Positions 22,855-30,951 of a stretch of DNA of 64,000 bases are shown here, in pieces. Every line of letters begins with the position of its first letter. Positions within the stretch are counted from its first letter, which is position 1. The stretch is from Mycolicibacterium sarraceniae (GTDB taxonomy: Bacteria; Actinomycetota; Actinomycetes; Mycobacteriales; Mycobacteriaceae). The stretch spans positions 3,534,001 through 3,598,000 of the forward strand of contig NZ_AP022595.1 of NCBI RefSeq assembly GCF_010731875.1, read 5' to 3'. A program made the translations under genes and the position numbers. The notes below the pieces were generated by a model, which had not been told where the DNA came from, did not search any database, and worked only from the letters and a program-made list of their open reading frames with translations.

Positions 22855-23145
22855 TTGTCGCTGTTCTTCGAAATCCTGGGCTTCGTCCTGTTCGTCTTCT
22901 GGCTGCTGTTGATCGCCCGGGTCGTCGTCGAGTTCATCCGCTCATTCAGCCGAGACTGGCACCCACGGGGATTCACCGTCGTGGTTCTCGAGTTCATCAT
23001 GACCATCACCGACCCGCCGGTGAAGCTGCTACGTCGTCTTATCCCACAGTTGACGATTGGCGCCGTCCGGTTCGACTTGTCGATCATGGTGCTGCTGCTG
23101 GTGTCCTTCATCGGGATGCAGCTGGCTTTCGGCGCCGCGGTCTAG
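22855..23145 (+). CDS. YggT family membrane protein
   Basis: A 96-residue protein starting at TTG, with two hydrophobic helices: about 4-27 (FEILGFVLFVFWLLLIARVVVEF) and about 72-93 (FDLSIMVLLLVSFIGMQLAF). The motif DPPVKLLRRLIPQ between them is the YggT signature. Its place between sepF and wag31 is conserved in actinobacteria (Rv2146c in M. tuberculosis); a role in membrane organisation at division or growth sites is inferred from this only. Confidence 0.9.
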   Translation: MSLFFEILGFVLFVFWLLLIARVVVEFIRSFSRDWHPRGFTVVVLEFIMTITDPPVKLLRRLIPQLTIGAVRFDLSIMVLLLVSFIGMQLAFGAAV

Positions 23146-23346
23146 GGGCGGCAAGGTACCTCGATACTTCGTCAAACACGATTAGCCACGCCGTGGTCGT
23201 GGTATCGAAAGTTTGAAATTAGCTCTTAATTATCAGACCGACGGTTCTGGTGTGACAGGATGGACGCCAGTTACAGTACGGACCGAACCTGCGACGCGTT
23301 CTACACTTTGCAGACGCATAACCGCCCAGACCCGAGGGGGCAGATG

Positions 23347-24162
23347 ATGCCGCTTACACCGGCAGACGTGCACAATGTGGCATTCAGCAAGCCGCCCATC
23401 GGCAAGCGAGGCTACAACGAGGACGAGGTTGACGCCTTCCTCGACTTGGTGGAGCACGAGCTGACTCGCCTCATCGAGGAGAACTCCGATCTGCGCCAGC
23501 GGGTCGCCGAGCTGGATCAGGAGCTGGGTGCCGCGCGCGCCGGTGGTGCCGTACCGCAACCGACGCAAGCGATTCCGCTCTACCAGCCGGAACCGGAGCC
23601 CACGCCGGCTCCCGCTCCCGTGCAGGTTGCCCCGCAGCCGGTCCAGAGCCCGGTGGTCAGCGAAGAGCAGGCCATCAAGGCCGCTCGAGTGCTGGCCCTG
23701 GCCCAGGACACCGCGGACCGGTTGACCGGAACCGCCAAGGCCGAGGCCGATAAGCTGCTGGCCGACGCCCGCGCGAACGCCGCCCAGATCGTGTCGGAGG
23801 CCCGGCATACCGCCGAGACCACGGTCGCCGATGCCAAGCAGCGCGCTGATGCGCAGCTCGCCGATGCGCAGACCCGCGCCGAAGCGCAGCTGCGGCAGGC
23901 GCAGGAGAAGGCCGACGCCCTGCAGGCCGACGCCGAGCGCAAGCACACCGAGATCATGGGCACCATCAACCAGCAGCGCACTGTTCTCGAGGGACGGCTG
24001 GAGCAGCTACGGACATTCGAGCGCGAATACCGCACCCGCCTCAAGACCTACCTGGAGTCCCAGCTCGAAGAGCTCGGGCAGCGCGGGTCGGCCGCGCCGG
24101 TCGATTCCGGTGCGAACAGCGACGGCGGCGGGTTCAACCAGTTCAACCGGGGCAATAACTAA
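23347..24162 (+). CDS. wag31: polar growth protein Wag31 (DivIVA)
   Basis: A 271-residue coiled-coil scaffold that marks the growing cell poles and recruits the elongation machinery. The N-terminal DivIVA domain begins [32 protein letters not shown], nearly identical to M. tuberculosis Wag31. A Pro/Gln-rich linker (about 75-110) is followed by a long Ala/Glu/Gln heptad-rich coiled coil (about 110-250) with repeated A-D-A-Q segments. An adjacent ATG at 23344 is possible. In M. tuberculosis a PknA/B phosphosite is known on this protein; the site was not mapped here. Confidence 0.97.
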   Translation: MPLTPADVHNVAFSKPPIGKRGYNEDEVDAFLDLVEHELTRLIEENSDLRQRVAELDQELGAARAGGAVPQPTQAIPLYQPEPEPTPAPAPVQVAPQPVQSPVVSEEQAIKAARVLALAQDTADRLTGTAKAEADKLLADARANAAQIVSEARHTAETTVADAKQRADAQLADAQTRAEAQLRQAQEKADALQADAERKHTEIMGTINQQRTVLEGRLEQLRTFEREYRTRLKTYLESQLEELGQRGSAAPVDSGANSDGGGFNQFNRGNN

Positions 24163-24187
24163 TCATTTGTCGACCGAAGGTTGATCG

Positions 24188-24655
24188 ATGCTGATCGTTG
24201 CCCTGGTATTGGCGGTGATCGGCCTCGCAGCGCTGGTCACCGCGGTTGTCACCAGCAATGAGCTTGTCGCCTGGGTGTGTATCGCGGCCAGCGTGATCGG
24301 TGTCATCCTGCTGGTCATCGACGCGATCCGGGAACGGCAGAGCCGTCGTGGCACCGATTCCGAGGCGACGACAGTGGCCGCGGATGCCACGGAGTCGTCG
24401 GCGACGGCCGAGACCACCGCCTATTCGGAAACCGATGAGGCGGTCGACTCCACGTACTCGACGTTCGATGCCGACTACCCCGACGATGCGACGGCCGAAG
24501 TGCCGGTCGATCAGGAACCGGCGATCGACGAGGCTCTGGAACCCGCGGCGGCCGATGAGCCTGCGGCCGATGAGCCTGCGGCCGAGGAGCCTGCGGCCGA
24601 GGAGCCTGAGAAGGCGTCGGAGGAAAAGTCTTGCGGCGAGTCCGGCTCACGCTGA
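24188..24655 (+). CDS. small membrane protein with acidic repetitive tail (Rv2144c-like position)
   Basis: A 155-residue protein with two hydrophobic helices at residues 1-21 and 27-45, a short basic stretch (RERQSRRG), then about 100 acidic, Thr/Ser/Glu/Ala-rich residues predicted to be disordered. Near the C-terminus four copies of a 5-residue [10 protein letters not shown] unit are encoded by four tandem 15-bp DNA repeats. It is the last gene after wag31, matching the position of Rv2144c in M. tuberculosis. Function unknown. Confidence 0.75.
   Translation: MLIVALVLAVIGLAALVTAVVTSNELVAWVCIAASVIGVILLVIDAIRERQSRRGTDSEATTVAADATESSATAETTAYSETDEAVDSTYSTFDADYPDDATAEVPVDQEPAIDEALEPAAADEPAADEPAAEEPAAEEPEKASEEKSCGESGSR
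24548..24607 (+). repeat. four tandem copies of a 15-bp in-frame repeat
   Basis: Copies of GCGGCCGATGAGCCT at 24548, 24563, and with T-to-G variants at 24578 and 24593, encode [20 protein letters not shown]. The unit length is a multiple of three, so copy-number change would keep the frame of the host gene. Confidence 0.9.
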
Positions 24656-24686
24656 TCTTTTCTGTACCCGGTGGGTACAGACCATC

Positions 24687-26042
24687 ATGAGCATCCAATA
24701 CGCCAGCGTCGTCGACCATCCCATCGATGAGGTCTTCGCCTGGCACACTCGTCCCGGTGCGATGCGACGGCTGATTCCGCCGTGGCAACCGATGCACATC
24801 GTCGCCGAGACCGAGTCGCTGGCTGACGGGCGCGCGGTCCTCGGGCTGCCCGGCGGGCTGCGCTGGATCGCCCGCCACGATCCAGCCGGCTTCGACCCGC
24901 CGCACCAGTTCGTGGACGTGCTGTCCTCGGACGGGCTGATGACCCTGCCGCCCCGGGTGATCGGCTGGTGGCGTCATACGCACCGATTCAGTGATGCCGG
25001 CGCGGGCAGCACGGCCGTGCACGACGAGGTCGACACCACGGTGCCGGGCGCGGCGCTGCGCGCGACGTTCGCCTACCGGCATCGGCAGCTGGCCGATGAT
25101 CTTGCCGCCCATCGCGATGCCGCGCAGGCGGGCGCGGGCACACTGGCCGTGGCGATCACCGGCTCGTCCGGCCTGGTGGGTGACGCGTTGACCGCCCTGC
25201 TGAGCACCGGCGGGCATCGGGTGATCAAACTGGTGCGCCGCGATCCTATCCGGCCCGATGAACGGCGTTGGGAGCCAAGCGATCCGGCTCCTGACCTGTT
25301 CGACGGCATCGATGCTGTCATCCATCTTGCGGGTGCCTCGATTGCCGGCCGGTTCACGCAGGCTCACCGCCGGGCGATCCGAGATTCGCGTATCGAACCG
25401 ACCCGTCGGTTGGCCGAAGTGGCTGCCGCGTCGGGTGGGCTGCGGGCGTTCGTCAGCGCATCGGCGATCGGGATCTACGGTTATGACCGAGGTGACGCGG
25501 TGTTGTCTGAGGACAGTGCCCGCGGTGCCGGGTTCCTGGCCGATGTGGTCGCCGAGTGGGAGGCCGCCACTGAACCCGCCGCCCGCGCCGGGATGCGCAC
25601 GGTCTGCGTGCGCACCGGCATCGTGCAGGCCGCCCGCGGTGGCACTCTGCGACTGATGCGACCGCTGTTCGCCGCCGGACTGGGCGGCCGGCTGGGCAGC
25701 GGCCAGCAATGGCTGTCCTGGATCGGCCTCGACGATCTACTCGACATCTACTACCGCGCCGCCTACGACGACAGGCTGACCGGTGCTGTCAACGCCGTTG
25801 CGCCAAACCCGTTGCGCAACAACGCATATACGACGGCGTTGGCCACCACGATGCATCGCCCTGCCGTGCTGCCGGTGCCTTCGATCGGCCCGAGAATACT
25901 GCTGGGCGCCCAAGGCGCACGCGAACTGGCCGAGGCCAGTCAGCGCGTGCTACCCGCCACACTGCAGGCCGTCGGGCATCGATTCCGGCAGCCGACGATC
26001 GCCGACGCGCTGGCCCACCAGTTGGGGCACGATCCGGCCTGA
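24687..26042 (+). CDS. TIGR01777 family epimerase with N-terminal SRPBCC domain (Rv2216-like)
   Basis: A 451-residue two-domain protein. Residues about 1-145 form a START/SRPBCC-like domain (IQYASVVDHPIDEVFAWHTRPGAMRRL). Residues about 150-450 are an extended SDR with the NAD(P) loop AITGSSGLVGDALTALL, VIHLAGASIAGRFTQAHRRAI, VSASAIGIYG and the TIGR01777 ending. The same fusion is found in mycobacterial Rv2216-type proteins. Substrate unknown. It starts 31 nt after the preceding gene. Confidence 0.88.
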   Translation: MSIQYASVVDHPIDEVFAWHTRPGAMRRLIPPWQPMHIVAETESLADGRAVLGLPGGLRWIARHDPAGFDPPHQFVDVLSSDGLMTLPPRVIGWWRHTHRFSDAGAGSTAVHDEVDTTVPGAALRATFAYRHRQLADDLAAHRDAAQAGAGTLAVAITGSSGLVGDALTALLSTGGHRVIKLVRRDPIRPDERRWEPSDPAPDLFDGIDAVIHLAGASIAGRFTQAHRRAIRDSRIEPTRRLAEVAAASGGLRAFVSASAIGIYGYDRGDAVLSEDSARGAGFLADVVAEWEAATEPAARAGMRTVCVRTGIVQAARGGTLRLMRPLFAAGLGGRLGSGQQWLSWIGLDDLLDIYYRAAYDDRLTGAVNAVAPNPLRNNAYTTALATTMHRPAVLPVPSIGPRILLGAQGARELAEASQRVLPATLQAVGHRFRQPTIADALAHQLGHDPA

Positions 26043-26243
26043 TTAGTTGCAGTCCCGAGTCAGCTTCACGCCGTCACCGGCGGCCAGCGGGATGCTCTGT
26101 TCTACGGCGGGCAACTCGCCGAGCTCGGTGGAGTCTATCTTGCCGGCCCCGAGCCGGGTTCCAGTCGCGTAACGAGCCCGGGCTCGGGCGGGTGGGCGGG
26201 CCGTTTCATCGAGGTCAGGTTGCGAGTGAACGGTTGGGGCCAT
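26043..26243 (-). other. possible 3' fragment of a secreted-protein gene
   Basis: A 66-codon minus-strand frame ends in a natural-looking C-terminus (GELPAVEQSIPLAAGDGVKLTRDCN, shown here in part), while the first half is Arg/Ala/Pro-rich and not protein-like. It has no good start. It may be the remnant of a longer gene whose 5' part was lost on arrival of the neighbouring lipoprotein gene. I do not recognise the family. Confidence 0.2.
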
Positions 26244-26285
26244 GCAACCGCCGCGCGCGTCGCGGCGATGTGTTATCTTCGCCAG

Positions 26286-27113
26286 ATGCGGAAGGTGGGC
26301 TGTTCAGCGGCGATTGTTATGTTGCTGGTTGCGGGGTGTTCGGGGGCGAAGCACACGGCGGACGCGCCCAAGGCATCCAGCCCGGCGGCGACCTCGACGC
26401 AACAGCCCGCACCCGCGGCGGCTCCGGCTCCGGACAAACCGGTGTTGAACTGGGGATGCCGCGGGGTGGATCCCGCACCGCCCGATGTCCTTCCTCCCGC
26501 CCCTGCGCGCCCGAAGGCCAAGAACGGATCGGGTTCCGGCGGAGAGGTCTTCGGCGACCCGGAGGCGGCCAGCCGCTACTGGGCGCAGCAGAGCCAAAGC
26601 GATTGCGGCCTGATGGCGACCCGGCTGGCCATTGCCGAACTCACCGGCCAGGTGCCCACCGAGGCGCAGATGATCGACCTGGCCAAAAAGACGCCGAGTC
26701 AGTGCAGCCCCGGTGAACCGGTGTACGACGACAGCTTCGACCCGTCGGATGGAGGGACCGGGCACGGCACGTGTACAACGGATCTGGCCCTGCTGCTGAG
26801 TCAATACGGCGTCGCGTCGCAGTACACCAGCGACAGTGAACGTGGCCTGCCCACCGGTCTGAATGCGCTCGAGGGCTACCTCGGGGACGGTAAGCAGGCC
26901 ATCGTGTGCGTCAGCTCCGCGTGGATCTGGGATACCGACGGCGACCGCAGCCGGTGCGGGCATCTGGTGACGGTCGCTGCCATCGATACCGAGGAGGACC
27001 TCGTCTACCTCGGCGACAGCGGCGGCGACGACACCCGCGGCGAGACGGTCAGCATCAATATCTTCGAAAAGGCCTGGGCGGCAGGCGGTCACGAAATCCT
27101 TCTGGCCGGCTGA
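26286..27113 (+). CDS. lipoprotein with C39-like peptidase fold
   Basis: A 275-residue exported protein. The start MRKVGCSAAIVMLLVAGCSG gives a signal sequence with lipobox (LVAGC, Cys18), then a Pro/Ala-rich linker. The globular part has QSDCGLMATRLAIAELTG (candidate catalytic Cys), CGHLVTVAAIDTEEDLVYLGDSG (His and Asp in the order of papain/C39 enzymes) and several further Cys residues that could form disulfides. Similar lipoproteins are frequent in mycobacteria. The catalytic assignment is inference from motif order. Upstream in-frame starts at 26220 and 26268 would bury the signal sequence. Confidence 0.7.
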   Translation: MRKVGCSAAIVMLLVAGCSGAKHTADAPKASSPAATSTQQPAPAAAPAPDKPVLNWGCRGVDPAPPDVLPPAPARPKAKNGSGSGGEVFGDPEAASRYWAQQSQSDCGLMATRLAIAELTGQVPTEAQMIDLAKKTPSQCSPGEPVYDDSFDPSDGGTGHGTCTTDLALLLSQYGVASQYTSDSERGLPTGLNALEGYLGDGKQAIVCVSSAWIWDTDGDRSRCGHLVTVAAIDTEEDLVYLGDSGGDDTRGETVSINIFEKAWAAGGHEILLAG

Positions 27114-27228
27114 CCGGGCTCATCTCGAAGGCTGGGGCGGCGGGGCGTCGTCGGGGGGCCAGTTGCTTGCCGATCGGCGTTGGCCGCCAGGTCGTAGATG
27201 TCAGTGGTCTGGATCGCGCTGTGGGATG

Positions 27229-27354
27229 TCAGGCCAGGCCCAGGAGCGCGTCGTTGGTGTGGGCGTAACTCCCATTCGCGCCTGGTTCGTAGAGCAGTGG
27301 CTTATCGAGGGCATACCTCAACAGCGCTGTGGCGATGGACCGGACTCGGGCCAT
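27229..27354 (-). pseudogene. remnant of a beta-lactamase-like serine hydrolase
   Basis: A 41-residue open frame reads KPLLYEPGANGSYAHTNDALLGLA, which resembles the PG-x-x-x-x-Y-S/A-N/H-T-N-Y-x-L-L-G block around the YxN motif of class C beta-lactamase family hydrolases. It stops immediately after the block, and neither the SxxK part nor the C-terminal half is present on either side. It is best read as a fragment left after deletion. Confidence 0.4.
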
Positions 27355-27359
27355 GAAGG

Positions 27360-28073
27360 CTAACCGGCGACCTTGTCGAGGAACCCCCGTACCAGCAGCC
27401 GCAGGCGGCGGGCGGCGTCATCGACGTGGATGGTGGTGTCTGCCCGCAGGTCGTCGGCGTTCAGGCCGAGCCGTACCAGGTCACCGCCGTCGCGGTTGCG
27501 GTCGTCGTCGATCCACAGCTCCAGCAGCTTGTGGTCGAGTTCGGGGTGGAACTGTAGGGCCATTGCCCGGCCGAGAACGAAAGCCTGCGCAGCGCGGTCG
27601 TTTTCGGCCACCAGTGTGGCACCGGGCGGGGGAGTGAGCCGGTCGAAGTGCCACTGGAACCACGGCCCGTCGTCGGGCACCAGATCGGCATCACTGCTGC
27701 GCACCGTGTGCCAGCCGATCTCGGGGTCGGTCGAGCGAGCCACGGAGCCGCCGAGCGCGGTGGCCACCAGTTGACCGCCGAAGCACACCCCGAGCACGCC
27801 GACGCCGGCGTCGACCGCGTGCCGCACGGTCTGGATCTCGGCGGCCACCCACGGAAGGCTGTCGTCGTACACCGCCCACCGCGAGCCCAGCGGCACTATC
27901 ACGTCGTAGCGGGTTGGGTCGGGGAAGGTCACCTCGAGGGCCGGGTCGCCGGCCCGCGCGGCCGGAACCACCTCGAATGTGTCCACGGCGAAACCGAGTT
28001 CGGTGAACGTCTCGCCGAGTAGCGCCTCGGGCGCGATTGGATCGTTGTAGATGAAAAGGACCTGACGGGGCAC
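27360..28073 (-). CDS. class I glutamine amidotransferase domain protein
   Basis: A 237-residue single-domain amidotransferase. The nucleophile elbow is LGVCFGGQLVA, and the catalytic His-Glu pair lies in ALQFHPELDHKLLELW. Single-domain members (GuaA-like) hydrolyse Gln or related gamma-glutamyl compounds; without a synthase neighbour the substrate is not known. The GTG at 28073 (VPRQVLFIYND) begins the domain; the frame is open upstream but that portion is not protein-like. It is flanked on both sides by gene remnants. Confidence 0.8.
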   Translation of the reverse strand: MPRQVLFIYNDPIAPEALLGETFTELGFAVDTFEVVPAARAGDPALEVTFPDPTRYDVIVPLGSRWAVYDDSLPWVAAEIQTVRHAVDAGVGVLGVCFGGQLVATALGGSVARSTDPEIGWHTVRSSDADLVPDDGPWFQWHFDRLTPPPGATLVAENDRAAQAFVLGRAMALQFHPELDHKLLELWIDDDRNRDGGDLVRLGLNADDLRADTTIHVDDAARRLRLLVRGFLDKVAG

Positions 28074-28099
28074 TCGAACACGGTACGGCAGGAAGGCCG

Positions 28100-28309
28100 C
28101 TATCTGCAGTCCGAGGCTCCGTCGACGACCAGCACCGCACCGTTGATGTAGCTGCTCTGCGCGGTGCACAGGAATGCGATGGCCGGCACGGCATGCATGG
28201 GTTCGGTCATCGCCGTCTCGATGGGCGCGGGCGCGGTCAGTGATGGCGGCGGCACCGGCAAGTTCCACCAGGTCTGCGCTGACGGCTTCTGGGCCGACGG
28301 CGTATGCAC
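28100..28309 (-). pseudogene. C-terminal remnant of a short-chain dehydrogenase (SDR)
   Basis: The end of this frame, IETAMTEPMHAVPAIAFL..SSYINGAVLVVDGASDCR (split here), is the standard C-terminal block of classical SDR enzymes. The residues before it are Pro/Ser-rich with no Rossmann loop or YxxxK motif, so nearly all of the enzyme is gone. The SDR-like part covers about 28100-28222. Confidence 0.55.
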
Positions 28310-28374
28310 CGGGACGAGGAGACGCTGCTGGTCGTCGAGGACGACAGGGATCAGCGAGAGAAAGCGCAGGCATC

Positions 28375-28578
28375 ATGATCGTCGTCGGATACACCAATGA
28401 CCAGTTCGGCGCGGCCGCGGTGGATGCCGGTATCGCCGAAGCCGCGCTACGCGACACCGATCTGCTGGTGATCGGCCTGCGGCACCGCAACCCGGTCGGC
28501 AAACTGCTACTCGGTAGCGTCGCGCAGCAATTGCTGATGGAATGCCCAAAACCTGTACTCGCGGTCAAGCCTGGCTAA
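28375..28578 (+). pseudogene. internally deleted universal stress protein (in frame)
   Basis: A 67-residue frame joins a UspA-like N-terminus (MIVVGYTNDQFGAAAVDAGIAEAALRDT) directly to a Usp C-terminus (DLLVIGLRHRNPVGKLLLGSVAQQLLMECPKPVLAVKPG, split by position). Normal family members are about 125-130 residues. Roughly 60 central residues, including strands beta2-beta3, are missing without loss of frame. The ATP loop G-x2-G-x9-G-S/T region is partly kept (GKLLLGS). A truncated product could still be made, but a folded Usp is unlikely. Confidence 0.7.
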
Positions 28579-28587
28579 TAAAGAATA

Positions 28588-29580
28588 ATGGAGGCCATGA
28601 GCGTCTCGTTGCTGGTCTGGGTGGTCACGTGCGCGGTGATACTCGGGTTGTTCGTGTTCGACTTTTACGCCCACGTGCGGGTGCCCCACGAACCGACGTT
28701 TCGCGAATCGGCCATCTGGTCATCGGTGTACATCGGGCTGGCAGTGGTTTTCGGGTTCGTCGTCTGGTGGCTATGGGGTGGCCAGTTCGCCGGTGAGTAC
28801 TTCGCCGGGTACGTCACCGAGAAGGCACTGTCCGTCGACAACCTGTTCGTGTTCACGGTCATCATGGGGACGTTCGCGGTGCCGCGGGAGTTCCAGCAGA
28901 AGCTGCTGCTGATCGGCATCGTGCTGGCCTTGGTGATGCGCGCGGGGTTCATCGCCGTGGGTGCGGCGGCCATCAGCTCATTCAGCTGGGTGTTCTACCT
29001 GTTCGGAATCTTCTTGGTGCTCACCGCCGTCAAGCTCGCGAAGGAGGCCGGGCACGAGAAGGAGGTCGAGGAGAAACGCGACAGCCGGATCATCGCGCTG
29101 GTGCGCCGGTTCGTCCCGACGACCGACGATTACAACGGCGACAAGTTCCTGTCCTCGTTGGATGGAAAACGAGTCGTCACGCCGATGTTGTTAGCGCTCA
29201 TCGCGATCGGGTTCACCGATGTGCTGTTCGCACTGGACTCGATTCCGGCGATCTACGGCCTGACCGAGCAGCCCTACATCGTGTTCACCGCCAACGCCTT
29301 CGCGTTGATGGGTCTGCGCCAGTTGTACTTCCTCATCGGTGGTCTGCTGGACCGGCTGATCTACCTGTCCTATGGGCTGTCACTGATCCTGGCGTTCATC
29401 GGCGTCAAGCTCGTGCTGCACGCGCTGCACGAGAACACCCTGCCGTTCATCAATGGCGGCCAACACGTTGCGGTGCCAGTGATCTCCACAGGCATGTCGA
29501 TCGGGGTGATCGGTGTGGTGTTGTTGGTGACGACGGTGGCGAGTTTGGCCAAGACGCGGGGGCAGGCCAGGTCAACGTAG
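28588..29580 (+). CDS. TerC/Alx family integral membrane protein
   Basis: A 330-residue protein with about nine membrane helices. The TerC hallmarks are EKALSVDNLFVFTVIM and GFTDVLFALDSIPAI, which place conserved acidic residues in the membrane, plus the central charged loop. Family members (Alx, MeeF/MeeY, TerC) are linked to manganese export and metal loading of exported proteins. ATGs at 28588 and 28597 are both possible; the second has GGAGG only 2 nt away. Confidence 0.9.
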   Translation: MEAMSVSLLVWVVTCAVILGLFVFDFYAHVRVPHEPTFRESAIWSSVYIGLAVVFGFVVWWLWGGQFAGEYFAGYVTEKALSVDNLFVFTVIMGTFAVPREFQQKLLLIGIVLALVMRAGFIAVGAAAISSFSWVFYLFGIFLVLTAVKLAKEAGHEKEVEEKRDSRIIALVRRFVPTTDDYNGDKFLSSLDGKRVVTPMLLALIAIGFTDVLFALDSIPAIYGLTEQPYIVFTANAFALMGLRQLYFLIGGLLDRLIYLSYGLSLILAFIGVKLVLHALHENTLPFINGGQHVAVPVISTGMSIGVIGVVLLVTTVASLAKTRGQARST

Positions 29581-29602
29581 AGCGCTTCGATTTCCCACCC
29601 GA

Positions 29603-30563
29603 TCACTTCAGGCTGGCAAGCCTTGTGCGTAGCATCTGTTTGAGATGTTCCGTCTGTAGGTCGTCGAAGCCGATCTCGCCGCATCGGTCCGGCCACTCAA
29701 TCGCGCTGTCGATGATCCTGTCGATCATGTTCATCGTCGCACGTGTGCGGACTCCTAGCCGTGCGCCAGCCTCGACGAAATTGTTGCGGGTCAGCGTGTT
29801 CGCTCTCCCAAACAGATTGAGCGCTATCGGATCGTTCCACCTGGCGTAAGGCTGGGTGCAGAGCAAGTCGTAGGAGGGCGTGGGTTCCCACACCCCGTCT
29901 GGGTTGTAGATCGACATGTTCTTTCCGTGCAGGTCCCCATTTCCGATGAGCCAGCTGAAGACAACAACTTTCAATAACTCCGCGAGTGCTATCACTCGCG
30001 ACCCGCCTCCCCGCGCGCAGGCGTCGGCGAGCACGGGTCCGGGTCGGAGCCGACATCTTGCCAGCACTGACTTTGGGTTGGACGCCCGCCAAACCGACGG
30101 GGTCGGCCTCGACGGAACCTGTCAGCCTTGAAAAGACCGCGTGAAAATCGTTGTCTCGCTCCGGTTCGAACAGCGGTAGCGGCAGGAGGGGCTCCGCGCC
30201 GGCGGGGAATACGCGAATGTTGCCAATAGTGTCGGCGCCGATGGCAAGTAACAATGTCAGATGGTCGTCCGCCGATGTTTTCGTTGAAGAGGTGACTACG
30301 CCAAGACGAACACCCTCTGGCAAGAGTCCGGCGAAAAAGGGTGGGACGGCCCCACCCGCGGTGATGACCGGGTATCCGCCAGACCGCAGCAATGACCAGG
30401 AAACCGATCGATCTCGTACACGGCCGATATCGCCTTCCTCAGCCAGATACTCGAAGCGAATCGAGTCGCCCCGTTCGCGTGTCAGCTGGGCCGCGAGCGC
30501 CTCGCCGATGTAAACGTCGGCGTCTTCGATCTCACGAAGGTCAAGCCCGATACGGTGTGTCAT
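29603..30563 (-). pseudogene. HipA-like Ser/Thr kinase toxin, internal deletion plus frameshift
   Basis: The N-terminal half (start 30563) reads as a HipA N-terminal and N-lobe region, including SWSLLRSGGYPVITAGG, PFFAGLLPEG, ADDHLTLLLAIGADTIGNIRVFP and GLAGVQPKVSAGKM. The C-terminal half continues in a different frame from about 30030: LADACARGGGSRVIALAELL, then the catalytic SWLIGNGDLHGKNMSI and PSYDLLCTQPY. At the join roughly 100 residues normally present (nucleotide-binding Lys/Glu region and the start of the C-lobe) are absent. The kinase should be inactive. It overlaps the antitoxin gene by 4 nt, the normal hipBA arrangement. Confidence 0.75.
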
Positions 30564-30811
30564 TCCTCATCCGGACGCACGTCGAGACGCAGGCCAAGGA
30601 TGTTGGCGATCTCTAGGACCGAGTCAATCCTGGTTGCACCAGTTCCCGCTTCCAACGTCTGGACGCTGTAGCGCGACACTCCGGCCAGGTCGGCGAGCGT
30701 TTGCTGGGTAAGTCGCAGCGCCAACCTTCGCTCGACGAAGGCTCTACTTATGCCCGCTAGTTCAGGCATAAGGCCATCGCGTCGCGGGTTTGTGCGCCTT
30801 GGGGGAGCCAT
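30560..30811 (-). CDS. HipB-like XRE-family antitoxin
   Basis: An 83-residue helix-turn-helix protein (RLALRLTQQTLADLAGVSRYSVQTLEAGTGATRIDSVLEIANILGL). It is the expected repressor/antitoxin partner of HipA. The ATG at 30811 follows AAGGAGAG with 5-6 nt spacing, and the ribosome site touches a palindromic operator. An alternative ATG at 30769 lies inside another operator copy. Its autoregulatory sites appear intact although the toxin gene is broken. Confidence 0.85.
   Translation of the reverse strand: MAPPRRTNPRRDGLMPELAGISRAFVERRLALRLTQQTLADLAGVSRYSVQTLEAGTGATRIDSVLEIANILGLRLDVRPDEE
30747..30772. promoter_or_regulatory. hip operator palindrome O1 (inside hipB 5' end)
   Basis: Inverted repeat with arms CTTATGCC (30747-30754) and GGCATAAG (30765-30772), total length 26 bp. 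It is the same size and arm sequence as the copies at 30819 and 30879. Confidence 0.75.
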
Positions 30812-30818
30812 GACTCTC

Positions 30819-30844
30819 CTTATGCCTGATTATTCATGCATAAG
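30819..30844. promoter_or_regulatory. hip operator palindrome O2 (overlaps hipB ribosome site)
   Basis: Arms CTTATGC (30819-30825) and GCATAAG (30838-30844), 26 bp overall, directly upstream of the hipB start. Protein bound here would cover the ribosome site and probably the promoter. Confidence 0.75.
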
Positions 30845-30878
30845 CCAGGATGGGCTCCCAATCGGGTGCCGTCAAGTC

Positions 30879-30904
30879 CTTAGGCCTGATGGATCAGGCA
30901 TAAG
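30879..30904. promoter_or_regulatory. hip operator palindrome O3
   Basis: Arms CTTAGGCC (30879-30886) and GGCATAAG (30897-30904) extend to CCTGAT/ATCAGG on the inner side; 26 bp overall. It lies between the stop of jetD and O2 and so in the hip promoter region. Confidence 0.75.
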
Positions 30905-30951
30905 GATGACTGGTTTCGTCGTTCAGGTGGCGGCTGGCACCCTCTCAACGG

